Assembly (NCBI GenBank): GCA_022820675.1
Contig: JAJEFC010000187.1
Coordinates: 1-44,916 of the forward strand
Source of the DNA: Vicinamibacteria bacterium
Lineage (GTDB): Bacteria; Acidobacteriota; Vicinamibacteria; Vicinamibacterales; UBA8438
Reading direction: 5' to 3'
Length of the DNA stretch: 44,916 bases
A program made the position numbers and the translations under genes. Below, piece by piece: positions 17,892 to 26,138 of this stretch. Every line of letters starts with the position of its first letter. Position 1 is the stretch's first letter. A model generated the notes under the pieces. It had not been told where the DNA came from. It worked only from the letters and a program-made list of their open reading frames with translations, and did no database searches.

Positions 17892-18341
17892 ATGCGCATC
17901 GGCGACTGGTTGACGCTGCGAAGCGAAGCCAAGGCGGAAGACCGGGACAACGAACCGACGGTGCTCGCGCCAGCCGAAGCCTTCAGCGAACGTCGGGGAA
18001 GCGCCGCGTTGCGGGCGCGCTGCGGCATACGCACGGAACCGCGCGAGACCGGCCCGGAGAGCGCCGCGGTGGCCCGCCGTATCGCGAGCAGTTGCGCCGG
18101 CTGGGTGACACCGCCCACCGGCGCGGAGTTCTTCGACGCAGTCCACGCCCGAAACCCCACGACCAGGCAGGCCCAGCTCATCTCGATGTGGCTCTTCGAG
18201 GCGACCAACGACGAGATCACGCTGGCCTGGGCGGAGGAAGCCTACAGCTTCCGAGACTTGGTGAACGCCATCCACGCAGCCGGCGCCGCCGGCGACCACC
18301 CCCAACGGAACCGCGAGCTCAACCGCCTCGCGGAGACATGA
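17892..18341 (+). CDS. Unrecognised partner of an AbiEii-like nucleotidyltransferase, candidate antitoxin
   Basis: A 149-residue protein that I do not recognise. It starts MRIGDWLTLRSEAKAE, has an Ala/Arg-rich middle (SAAVARRIASSCAGWVTPP) and a helical C-terminus (ISMWLFEATNDEITLAWAEE, then AYSFRDLVNAIHAAG). There is no AbiEi-like winged helix that I can see. Its stop overlaps the start of the downstream nucleotidyltransferase gene (ATG at 18338, TGA at 18339-18341), the arrangement expected of an antitoxin-toxin operon. The start is set by a well-spaced promoter with a -10 seven bases upstream. Function as antitoxin is inference from position only. Confidence 0.6.
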   Translation: MRIGDWLTLRSEAKAEDRDNEPTVLAPAEAFSERRGSAALRARCGIRTEPRETGPESAAVARRIASSCAGWVTPPTGAEFFDAVHARNPTTRQAQLISMWLFEATNDEITLAWAEEAYSFRDLVNAIHAAGAAGDHPQRNRELNRLAET

Positions 18342-19306
18342 TGGAGAAGCTCACGCTACCGGAACCGGCAGCGGAGCTGCTCGCACGGACCCACGCCATC
18401 CTCGAAGCCCACCTGACGCCCCACACGCCCCACGGGTCGGGATGGGCCATCGGAGGAGGCACGATACTGAGCGCGCGGTGGCGCCACCGCAGAAGCAGGG
18501 ACCTGGATCTCCACATCCACCCCCGAACCGAGCTCGCGCGCCTGACCAGAACGCACAACCCGGAGCTCTGGCGCGCCATGAAGGCCGCAGGCGCAACGAG
18601 GATCAGAATCGAAGGCACGCCCACGTTCTTCTTCCCCGACGGGCGCATAGAACTGATCACGGAGCGACCGACGCCCCGGCTGGGCCATGACGAAGCAGAG
18701 CTCCGGACCAGCCGGAAGGATGTCCGGGCCATCGTCCTGAGCTCCGCGCAGATCCTGGCCCTGAAGCTCCGCAACCGCTCGCTGGCGCCGCCGGTACGAG
18801 ACCTGTACGACATCGCCGTAGGCCAGGAGGCGACTCCCGTCGAGACGGCCATGGCGGTGAACGCCGCCAATCCGTGGACCCTCGGCATCGCGACGGCGGG
18901 ATGGCTGGGCCGACGGGAACGCTACCGGCAGGAGGCGGCCACCGAGATTCTGGACTGCCCGCACCGTTACCGCGCCATGCGCGCCGACCCGGCCGCCCAC
19001 GCGGCAGATGCAGTCGCAACAGACCGCTACCACAGAATCGAGATCCGCGTGACGGAGGACGGGATCATCGCCCGGACCGAGAACCGACGCCTGCGGCAAG
19101 AACACGTCTACAAGACCAGGGCCGAGGCCCGGAACGGGCTCGAGAGAGACGGCATCAACGCCGCGATAGAGGCCCGGGACTGGGACCCGGTACGAGTGCG
19201 AAACCGAACGGCGAGCGCACTCGAAACGGGGAGAACCGAGGTGGTTCTGACCATCAGCGACGAGCCCAGCGACACCGACGGCGACACCGGCCCAAGACCG
19301 ACGTGA
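18338..19306 (+). CDS. AbiEii-like nucleotidyltransferase, candidate toxin, with a C-terminal extension
   Basis: A 322-residue protein. The DUF1814/AbiEii nucleotidyltransferase signature is present: GWAIGGGTILSARWRHRRSR then DLDLHIH (GGGT at 39-42, the DxD Asp pair at 55 and 57), and the downstream helix ILALKLRNRSLAPPVRDLYD, matching the family K..AL..R...RDxYD pattern. Known AbiEii/MenT enzymes block translation by modifying tRNA 3' ends. Beyond about residue 215 there is a second, beta-rich domain (RIEIRVTEDGIIARTENR) not usual for the family, ending in an Asp/Pro tail. Codons such as AGA, AGG and ATA are more frequent here than in neighbours, suggesting acquisition. Two adjacent ATG codons are possible starts (18338 or 18341). 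Confidence 0.75.
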   Translation: MMEKLTLPEPAAELLARTHAILEAHLTPHTPHGSGWAIGGGTILSARWRHRRSRDLDLHIHPRTELARLTRTHNPELWRAMKAAGATRIRIEGTPTFFFPDGRIELITERPTPRLGHDEAELRTSRKDVRAIVLSSAQILALKLRNRSLAPPVRDLYDIAVGQEATPVETAMAVNAANPWTLGIATAGWLGRRERYRQEAATEILDCPHRYRAMRADPAAHAADAVATDRYHRIEIRVTEDGIIARTENRRLRQEHVYKTRAEARNGLERDGINAAIEARDWDPVRVRNRTASALETGRTEVVLTISDEPSDTDGDTGPRPT

Positions 19307-19655
19307 AGGTGTCCAAGACCCGACCGTACTCCGGCCCGTCGTTGAGCCGATCCCTTACACCGCGCCGATGCTCCGTGCCCGGAGCGGACCAAACCCACAC
19401 GCCGGAGCAGCACCGGTCGCCTGGTCGTCATACTCCGGCTGCCGCGCGGCGTCGCCCTGCGTTTCATCGCGACGGCCGCTCACCGGCCACCGCTCGGCGC
19501 TATCGCCAGCGCTGGACGAAGCTCCACTCGGGACCAGCCGCCTCATCAGCTACCGCTTCACCTCGACACCATGGAACGGAACAAGGGGCTCTTTCACTCG
19601 CCCCAAGAATGTCGGGTGGCGGCGCGAGTCCGAGACCGGCGGTGTCTGAGGAGAA
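19307..19655. other. Gene-free stretch
   Basis: About 350 bases between the convergent ends of the AbiEii-like gene and the ankyrin gene. I see no credible protein, RNA gene, long inverted repeat or obvious terminator here. Confidence 0.4.
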
Positions 19656-21020
19656 CTATCGTCCGCCGCCCGGCCGCGCACCCTGCGACTCGAGGAACGC
19701 GGCGACGGTGCGCATGCGGGCCATGCGGGCGCCGTCGAGGGCGGTGCGGCCGCCGAGGTCGGTGGCGTTGATGTCGGCGCCGAGGGCCAGAGCGACCTGG
19801 ACGGCGTCGAGGGCGAGCAGCTCGGCGTCGGCGGGGTCGGGGGGGACCCACGCCTGCAGCCGCCCGCCGCCCATGCCGGCGGCGGCCATCAGCGCCGTCG
19901 GCGACTCGGTGATGACCTGCGTGTACCGCTGCTTGTAGCTCGCGTGGTGCACGAACGACGGGTCGGCGCCGTGGTCGGCGAGCAGGCGCATGACGTCGGG
20001 GGCGGCGAAGCGCGCGGCGAGCCAGAACGGGGTGGCCCCGATGAGGGCGGGCCGGAAGTTGTAGTCGCGCGACGCGCGACGCGTGGGGGTCCACGTGCGC
20101 AGCACCGCGTTGGGGTCGGCCCCGTGGTCGAGCAGGGTCGCCACCATCCCGGCGTCCCGGCGCATGACCGCGGGGTGGATGGCGGCGAAACCCGCCTCGG
20201 CCGCGTCGGGGTCGGCGCCGGCCTCGAGCAGGAGGGCCATCAGCTCGCCGTGGCCGGCGTGGGCGGCCATGGTGACGGCGCTCACTCCCCAGGCGTTCCT
20301 GTCCTCGGCGTCGGCGCCGGCCGCGATGAGGAGGCGCGCCGAGGCGATGTCGCCGTTGCGCGCGGCGAACATCAGCGCGGTGTTGCCGCCGTGGGGAATG
20401 TCGGCGTTGTACTCGGGCTGGCCGTGCGGCGGCACAGCCATCATCTGGCTCCACACGTCGGAGCGCGCGTGCACGTCGGCCTCGTGAGCCAGCAGCACCT
20501 CGACGACATCGGCGTGGTGCTGCGCGACCGCCCACATCAGGGCGGTCTGGCCGCGGGGGCCACGGACCTCGGTGTCGGCCCCATGGGCGAGGAGCAGGCG
20601 GGCCACGTCGGGGGCGCCGGCGCGTGCCGCCACCATGAGCGCGGTCTCGCCCGCGAGGAGCGGCCGGTTGGGATCGGCCCCCGCCTCGAGCAGGGTCTCG
20701 ACCAGGGCGGCGCTGCCGTTCTGGCTCGCCGCCCACAGCGCCGTCACTCCGAGGTCGGTCGCGGCGTTGACGTCGGCCCCGGCGTCGAGCAGCCGCGCCA
20801 CGGTCTCGGCGTCGTCGCGGTGGCTCGCCCAGTGCAGGGCGGTCGAGCCGTCGGCGTCGGCCGCCGCGGCGGCCGCGCCGCGGTCGAGCAGCTCCGCCAC
20901 CGCCACGCTGTCGCCGCGCTTGGCGGCGTCGACGAGGGGCGGGGTCTCCGCGAACGCGACACTGGCGGCCGTCGCAAGAACCGCGGCAGCCACGACGACT
21001 CGGGCTCTCAGCAGGAACAT
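19656..21020 (-). CDS. Exported ankyrin-repeat protein
   Basis: A 454-residue protein built almost wholly from ankyrin repeats. A signal peptide occupies the first 20-24 residues (FLLRARVVVAAAVLATAASV, cleavage near AFAET). About ten repeats of roughly 33 residues follow, each with the DGSTALHWASHRDDAETVAR, LLDAGADVNA pattern: TALMWAVAQHHADVVEVLLA and TALMFAARNGDIASARLLIA are good examples. A longer insert (about residues 185-200) includes MMAVPPHGQPEYNADIPHGG. Ankyrin arrays bind proteins; the partner here is unknown and the location should be periplasmic. The ATG at 21020 is preferred to a GTG at 21029 because AGGGCGG is better spaced for it. Confidence 0.88.
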   Translation of the reverse strand: MFLLRARVVVAAAVLATAASVAFAETPPLVDAAKRGDSVAVAELLDRGAAAAAADADGSTALHWASHRDDAETVARLLDAGADVNAATDLGVTALWAASQNGSAALVETLLEAGADPNRPLLAGETALMVAARAGAPDVARLLLAHGADTEVRGPRGQTALMWAVAQHHADVVEVLLAHEADVHARSDVWSQMMAVPPHGQPEYNADIPHGGNTALMFAARNGDIASARLLIAAGADAEDRNAWGVSAVTMAAHAGHGELMALLLEAGADPDAAEAGFAAIHPAVMRRDAGMVATLLDHGADPNAVLRTWTPTRRASRDYNFRPALIGATPFWLAARFAAPDVMRLLADHGADPSFVHHASYKQRYTQVITESPTALMAAAGMGGGRLQAWVPPDPADAELLALDAVQVALALGADINATDLGGRTALDGARMARMRTVAAFLESQGARPGGGR

Positions 21021-21226
21021 GGTGGGCACCGCCCTTTGTCTACAGCGAAGTGATGACTACCGGGTTGTCGACGGCACGCGGGCGCACCTTCTCCGGCAGC
21101 CCTGCGCTCTTGCTCTTGCAGCCCTGCGCACTCGCCATGGCGAGGCGATTCGGTTGGCCCGAGGACGTTCGGGACAGCGATCGCCGGGCTCGCCGCCTCC
21201 ACCGGAGCGCGGCCCTCCGTCACTGT

Positions 21227-21260
21227 GAGAATCGCCCCGGACAACGCCGGGGCGATTCTC
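21227..21260 (-). terminator. Perfect 14-bp hairpin after the DUF1552 gene
   Basis: GAGAATCGCCCCGG and CCGGGGCGATTCTC are exact inverted repeats separated by ACAACG. The hairpin lies 11 bases past the stop of the DUF1552 gene (minus strand), so it probably ends the DUF1592-DUF1552 transcript. Neither side has a U-rich tract. CTCCGTCAC occurs at 21216-21224 and again at 21258-21266, overlapping the hairpin's right arm. Confidence 0.6.
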
Positions 21261-21271
21261 CGTCACGGCAC

Positions 21272-22612
21272 CTACAGCAACCCCGTCAGTGCATCGACGG
21301 GCAGCGCGCCGGTGCTGCCGCCGATGCGCTCGACGGGCACGCCCATCTTGTCCATCAGGGTGACGAGCAGGTTCGCCATCGACGGCTCGTCGGTGTACCG
21401 GATATGGCGCCCGCTCGGCAGCCGCCCGGCCCCGCCGCCGGCGAGCATCAGCGGCAGGTCGATGCCCGAGTGCCGCGTGCTGTTCGAGATGCCCGACCCG
21501 TACAGAATCGTGATGTTGTCGAGCAGGGTGCCGTCGCCGTCGGGCGTCGCCCGCAGCTTCTCGAGATAACGCGCGAAGAGCGACGTGTGGTACGCGTTGA
21601 TCTTCGACATGTGGGCGACGAGCGTCGGGTCGTCGTTGTGGTGCGAGAGCGGGTGGTGCGCCTCGGGCACCCCGATCTGCGGATACGGGCGCGCGCTCTG
21701 CTCCTTGCCGATCATGAACGCGATGACGCGGGTCAGGTCCGACTGCAGGGCCAGCACCTGGAGGTCCATCATCAGGTCGTAGTGGTCCTCGAAGTCGGAC
21801 GGCGCCCCCTGGGGCTGCTCCAGGGTCGGCAGCTCGAGGTCGCTCTGCTCCTCGGCCCGCTCGATGCGGCGCTCGACGTCGCGGATGGCGTCGGTGTACT
21901 CCTCCATCTTGGTCTGGTCGCCGGGCCCGAGCTCGCGGCGCAGGGCGGCCAGCTTGTCCCCCACCGAGTCGAGCAGGCTCTTGTGCTGCTGCAGCCGCTC
22001 CGCGCGCGCCTCGGGGTCGGTGGTGCCGCTGTCGCCGAACAGGGTCTCGAACACCGCCCGCGGGTTCGACTCGGTCGGCAGGGGCAGCGTGGGGCTGCGC
22101 CACGACAGCGTGTGGGTGTAGACGCAGCTCAGGTTGCCGGTGCACGCGCCCGCGTTGTTGGGCGGGTCGAGCGACAACTGCAACGACGGCACCTGCGTCT
22201 CGTCCTGGAAGTGCCGCGCCAGGAGCTGGTCCATCGACACGTCGGCGATGATCTCGATCTCGTTCGTCCCCCCGCGGGTGGTCCCGGTCAGGAACGAGCC
22301 CGACGCCCCGGCGTGGATGTAGTTCCAGCTCGCGTTGAGCCCGGAGAGGACGATCATCTGGTCCTTGAACGAGGCCAGGGGTCCGAGAATCGGCGACAGC
22401 TCGTAGCCGGTCCCCTCCCCCTTCGGCTTCCAGTACGGGATGGCCATGCCGTTGGGCACGTAGAACGCCTGGAAGCGGGCCACCGGCCCCGGCGCCGCCT
22501 GCCCCCGCAGCGTGAACGCCGGATGCATGGCGTCGAGAAGCGGCAACGCCACCGTGGCGCCGAGCCCGCGCAGCACCGTCCGCCGCGGCAACGTCTTCGT
22601 CAGGAACGTCAT
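21272..22612 (-). CDS. DUF1552 family exported protein
   Basis: A 446-residue protein with a twin-arginine-type start: FLTKTLPRRTVLRGLGATVA then LPLLDAM. DUF1552 landmarks follow: RFQAFYVPNGMAIPYWKP, LSGLNASWNYIHAGASGSFL then TGTTRGG, SMDQLLARHF, CTGNLSCVYTHTLSWRSPTL, and near the end LYGSGISNSTRHSGIDLPLM. The ATG at 22612 has AGAGAGG five bases upstream. These proteins belong to the sulfatase/alkaline-phosphatase-like DUF1501/DUF1552 group in planctomycetes and acidobacteria and are nearly always encoded next to a DUF1592 cytochrome, as here (29-bp gap, same strand). The enzymatic role is not known; an export route through Tat is inferred from the RR motif. Confidence 0.85.
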   Translation of the reverse strand: MTFLTKTLPRRTVLRGLGATVALPLLDAMHPAFTLRGQAAPGPVARFQAFYVPNGMAIPYWKPKGEGTGYELSPILGPLASFKDQMIVLSGLNASWNYIHAGASGSFLTGTTRGGTNEIEIIADVSMDQLLARHFQDETQVPSLQLSLDPPNNAGACTGNLSCVYTHTLSWRSPTLPLPTESNPRAVFETLFGDSGTTDPEARAERLQQHKSLLDSVGDKLAALRRELGPGDQTKMEEYTDAIRDVERRIERAEEQSDLELPTLEQPQGAPSDFEDHYDLMMDLQVLALQSDLTRVIAFMIGKEQSARPYPQIGVPEAHHPLSHHNDDPTLVAHMSKINAYHTSLFARYLEKLRATPDGDGTLLDNITILYGSGISNSTRHSGIDLPLMLAGGGAGRLPSGRHIRYTDEPSMANLLVTLMDKMGVPVERIGGSTGALPVDALTGLL

Positions 22613-22641
22613 GGAAGCCTCTCTCCTGGGTCTCCGGCGCT

Positions 22642-25149
22642 TCAGTTCGCCGTTTCCGGGTCCCGGACGCCGCGCATCCGGAACGTGGGACTCTTCACGA
22701 TGCCGACGACGAGCGACGACCATCGGTAGCCGTCGTCCGCGGCTTCCCGCACGATGCGCCGCACCGCCGGCCGGTCGTAGTACTCCAGCGGACGCCCCAG
22801 CGCATAGGCCAGCAGCTTCTCGGTCACCGTCCGCGGGAACTTCTCGGGGTCGTCGAGCAACAGGGCCCGCAGGCCCGCGAGGCCGTCGATGCTCTCGCCG
22901 GCCGTGGTGGTGCCGGTGGCGTCGACCGGCTCGCCCGCCTCGTCGATGGTGCGCCAGCCGCCGATGACGTCGAAGTTCTCCAGCGCGAACCCGAGGGGAT
23001 CGATCACCGCGTGGCAGCTCGCGCACGCGGGGCTCTGCCGGTGCCGGGCGAGCCGCTCGCGGATCGACGGCGGCCGCACGCCGGGCTCCTCCTCGAGGGT
23101 CGTGTCGACCTCGGGGGGAGGCGGCGGCACCGGCAGCCCGAAGATGTTGTCGAGCAGCCACTTCCCGCGCAGCACGGGCGACGTGCGGTCGGGGTAGGAC
23201 GTGGTGGCGAGCAGCGCCCCGTGCGCGAGCAGCCCGCCGCGCTGGCGGGAGTCGGGCAGGGGCACCCGCCGCAGCCGGCTGCCGTAGATGCCGGGAATGC
23301 CGTAGTGCTGCGCGAGCCGCTCGTTGACGAACGTGTAGTCGGCGTCGAGCAGCTCGTGGACGCTGCGGTCGCCGCGCAGGGTGCCGGCCACGAACATCTC
23401 CGTCTCGTCGCGGAACGCCTCGAGCAGGGTCTCGTCGTAGTTGGGGTAGACGATCGGGTCGACGACGACCTCTGCGACCCGGCGCAGGTTCAGCCACTGG
23501 GCGGTGAAGTCGTCGACCAGGGCCTCGGTGGCGCGGGGATCGGCGAGCATCCGCCGGGCCTGCGCCTCGAGAACCGCGGGGTCCGACAGGGCGCCCCGCT
23601 CGGCGAGGGCGAGGAGCTCGTCGTCGGGGACGCTGCTCCAGAGGAAGAACGACAGGCGCGACGCCAGCTCGAAGTCGTCGAGGGGATAGGCGGCCTGCGC
23701 CGCCGGCAGGTCGATCGGGTCGCGATGCACCCGCAGCAGGAAGTCGGGGTCGATGAGCAGGCGCTCGAGGGCGAACTGGATACCGTGCTCGAAGCTGCCC
23801 GCCGTCCGGCCCTGGTCGTAGAAGTCGAGCAGCACCGCGACGTCGGTCTCGGTGACGGCCCGGCGGTACGCCCGGCGCGCCAGTCGCGACAGGATCTCGC
23901 GGGCGCACGCCCGCTCGTCGACCTCGGCGGCGGGCCGGCAACTGAAGATGGCGCGCCGGCTCGGGGTGTCGGCGACGGTGCCGGTCGCCTCGTAGGGCCC
24001 GCCGATCTCGACCGCGCCGACCGCCGCGTAGCCCATGTAGATCTGGTCGTTGGTGAGCACCCGGCCGCGCTGCAGCGGCTGCGGCAGGCCCTCCTCCTCC
24101 CACAGCTCGCGCACGAACGACACCCCCACGGTGTGGGGACCGGCCTCGACCGGCACCTGGACGAGCAGGTGGTCGTCGCCGGTGAGCTGCATGAAGGCTT
24201 CCCACTCGGGGTCCTTCACGAACCCCGGCTCGCCGGCGCCGGCGTAGCTGGCCGCGCCGGGAAGGCCGGGGGCGTCGCCGCCGACGGTGAAGCGTCTCAG
24301 CAGCCGCCCGTCGAGGCGGACGTCGAGCTGCTGCGGCCAGCCCATGCCCATCAGGTAGGCCTGGTACTGGCGCCGCAGCCGCACCCGGATGGCGTACTCG
24401 CCGTCGACGGGAAACTGGTAGGACACCGCGAGCCCGCCCCGCGAGCCGAGCGGCAGGTCCTCGCTCTGGCGGCCGTCCTGGACGATGTGCAGGGGCACCT
24501 CGAAGGTGTCGAACCCCGCCGCGGGGGGCGGCAGCCCCACCGCGAGGCGGGTCACCTGCCGGGCCACCGACAGGTACCGCTCGAGATGGGAGCGCGAGAT
24601 GGTGAGGACGTCGGCGAAGTTGTCGAAGCTGCCGTCGGCCGTCTCGTCCCCCGGCAGCAGCGCGGAGACGTCGATGTCGAGGGCGAAGAGGTCGCGGACG
24701 GCGTTGGCGTACTCGGTCCGGTTGATCCGGTGCACGGCGCTGCCGCGCCCGGGATAGGGGTCGGCGGCCCACGCCGCGTCGAGCGCCCCTTCCAGGTGAG
24801 CAGCCACCGCGGTATAGGTCGCGGGGTCGGGCCGGCGCCGCCCCGGCGGGGGCATCGACGCCGCCCGCAGCTTCGCGACCACCTTCTCCCAGAGCTCGGG
24901 GTCGGCCTCGGGATGCTCGGCGTCGGCCCCGGCGAGGCTCAGCTCGGCCGTGCGCAGCCGGTCGTTGTGGCAGGCGACGCAGTAGCGGTCGAGCATCGCC
25001 CCCACGTCGGCCGCGTCCACCGCGCCCGGAGGCTCCTGCGCCGCCACGCCCGCGGCCGACGCCGCAACGAGGCAGACCGCCCCGGCGACCGTGGACATCC
25101 CGAAACGCCGCCGGCGACCCGTCCCACCGTCGTCACGCAGTAGCCGCAT
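22642..25149 (-). CDS. DUF1592-type multidomain exported cytochrome c
   Basis: An 835-residue protein with the typical domain series of the DUF1587/DUF1592/DUF1588/DUF1585 family. A basic start and hydrophobic stretch (RRFGMSTVAGAVCLVAASAA) form the signal peptide. The haem site CVACH is at residues 57-61. The next landmarks are SMPPPGRRRPD, HRINRTEYANAVRDLFALD, FDNFADVLTISRSHLERYLS, SRLSFFLWSSVPDDELL, a C-terminal RHRQSPACASCHAVIDPLGF (a second CxxCH) and KLLAYALGRPLEYYDR. GGAGAGG precedes the ATG. Proteins of this family are predicted to take part in periplasmic oxidation linked to the respiratory chain, with the DUF1552 partner; no substrate is known. Confidence 0.87.
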   Translation of the reverse strand: MRLLRDDGGTGRRRRFGMSTVAGAVCLVAASAAGVAAQEPPGAVDAADVGAMLDRYCVACHNDRLRTAELSLAGADAEHPEADPELWEKVVAKLRAASMPPPGRRRPDPATYTAVAAHLEGALDAAWAADPYPGRGSAVHRINRTEYANAVRDLFALDIDVSALLPGDETADGSFDNFADVLTISRSHLERYLSVARQVTRLAVGLPPPAAGFDTFEVPLHIVQDGRQSEDLPLGSRGGLAVSYQFPVDGEYAIRVRLRRQYQAYLMGMGWPQQLDVRLDGRLLRRFTVGGDAPGLPGAASYAGAGEPGFVKDPEWEAFMQLTGDDHLLVQVPVEAGPHTVGVSFVRELWEEEGLPQPLQRGRVLTNDQIYMGYAAVGAVEIGGPYEATGTVADTPSRRAIFSCRPAAEVDERACAREILSRLARRAYRRAVTETDVAVLLDFYDQGRTAGSFEHGIQFALERLLIDPDFLLRVHRDPIDLPAAQAAYPLDDFELASRLSFFLWSSVPDDELLALAERGALSDPAVLEAQARRMLADPRATEALVDDFTAQWLNLRRVAEVVVDPIVYPNYDETLLEAFRDETEMFVAGTLRGDRSVHELLDADYTFVNERLAQHYGIPGIYGSRLRRVPLPDSRQRGGLLAHGALLATTSYPDRTSPVLRGKWLLDNIFGLPVPPPPPEVDTTLEEEPGVRPPSIRERLARHRQSPACASCHAVIDPLGFALENFDVIGGWRTIDEAGEPVDATGTTTAGESIDGLAGLRALLLDDPEKFPRTVTEKLLAYALGRPLEYYDRPAVRRIVREAADDGYRWSSLVVGIVKSPTFRMRGVRDPETAN

Positions 25150-25367
25150 GCCTCTCCCCGTTCCCGTCCGGGTCGTGCTGCGCACCCGCGGGCACACTTG
25201 GACCGGTCAATTGTGCCCCATCGTCATCGACTTGGCAATACTTGGCAATGCGTATTCCCGGCCGCGTCACGCGGGTGGGAGCGCCCCTGCCTGCCGAAGC
25301 GGCTCAGCAACCCATGGCGACGGTCCCCGCTGCGTTCGAGCGGCGATGCATCGCCCGAGCCCGGCTA
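25150..25367. other. Spacer upstream of the DUF1592 operon
   Basis: It contains TTGGCAATACTTGGCAATGC at 25232, a short tandem duplication (ACTTGGCAAT) of unknown meaning. It probably holds the promoter of the DUF1592-DUF1552 operon. Confidence 0.35.
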
Positions 25368-25779
25368 TCACGCGAACGGATTCCGAACCGTCACCCCGGC
25401 AAAGTTCATCCCCGGCTGCAGATCCTCGGTCAGCACCGTTGGGCAGCGCCCCATTTGCGCGGCCTCGACGATCGCCGCGTCCCAGTAGGAGATCCGCCAG
25501 CGTGCGGCGGTCGCGTTCGCCTGCCGGACCAGCGACACCGTCGTCTCGACCACGGGATAGCGCGTCCACGACTCGACCAGCACCACCGCCTTCTCGTGGG
25601 CGAGATGGTCCGGCCTGGTGGTGCGGGTGGCCTGCACGTGGAACTCCTGCAGCACCTGCGTCGACAGCACGAGGTTCGTTCCGTTTCAGAATCGCCCGCG
25701 CCGCCGCCCGCTTGTCCCGGTCCTCGACGACAGCCCCGACGGCGTACAGAAGCACGTTGGCGTCAACGAAGTCGGCCAC
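25368..25779 (-). pseudogene. VapC-type PIN-domain toxin gene with a one-base frameshift
   Basis: From the ATG at 25779 the first frame gives ADFVDANVLLYAVGAVVEDR then DKRAAARAILKRNEP, a normal PIN N-terminus with the first acidic residue in FVDANVLLY. At about 25672-25681 coding continues one base out of phase as NLVLSTQVLQEFHVQATRTT, then ISYWDAAIVEAAQMGRCPTV and TEDLQPGMNFAGVTVRNPFA to the TGA at 25368, carrying the middle Glu and the third Asp. Joined, the product would be about 136 residues, normal for VapC. The antitoxin gene upstream overlaps by 17 bases and is intact. The break may be real inactivation of the toxin or an assembly error. Confidence 0.75.
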
Positions 25780-26005
25780 GGCGATAGAGCTCCTCTCGTG
25801 GCAGCCGGTCTGCAGCGTTGAACGGACCGATGGTGCGCAGCGTCTCGTCCTGCAGGCGCTTGAGCCGATCGAACTCGGTCTCCTCGCCCGACCACCGGAC
25901 GAGGAAGTCCCGGACTGCCGCCGACACGGACGTGCCGCGCTCCGCCGCCACGATGCGCGCGCGCCGGTGCACGTCGTCGTCTATCGAGACTGTGATGTTC
26001 TTCAT
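25763..26005 (-). CDS. Ribbon-helix-helix antitoxin (CopG/VapB-like)
   Basis: An 80-residue protein that starts KNITVSIDDDVHRRARIVAA then ERGTSVSAAVRDFLVRW, a standard RHH DNA-binding domain: one strand and two helices. The C-terminal tail (FDRLKRLQDETLRTIGPFNA, then ADRLPREELY) would wrap the PIN toxin. It is the upstream gene of the pair with the frameshifted PIN gene, overlapping it by 17 bases, the usual antitoxin-first order. Such pairs repress their own promoter. A TTGACG lies 26-32 bases before the start, but I see no good -10 to go with it. Confidence 0.83.
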   Translation of the reverse strand: MKNITVSIDDDVHRRARIVAAERGTSVSAAVRDFLVRWSGEETEFDRLKRLQDETLRTIGPFNAADRLPREELYRRGRLR

Positions 26006-26081
26006 GTTCACAGGCTCACATGATTCGCCACCCCTCGTCAATTCGGCAGGGGCGACGCCGTCGACGCCCCGGATCGCCACC

Positions 26082-26087
26082 TATAAT
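26082..26087 (+). promoter_or_regulatory. Consensus -10 (TATAAT) of the amidohydrolase operon
   Basis: A perfect TATAAT lies 51 bases before the ATG at 26139. It is followed by a short direct repeat GGCGTACCACGGCGTACC (26107-26124) in the leader. Confidence 0.6.
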
Positions 26088-26138
26088 GAACGCGCACAGT
26101 CTTCACGGCGTACCACGGCGTACCTTGGAGGTCGCACG

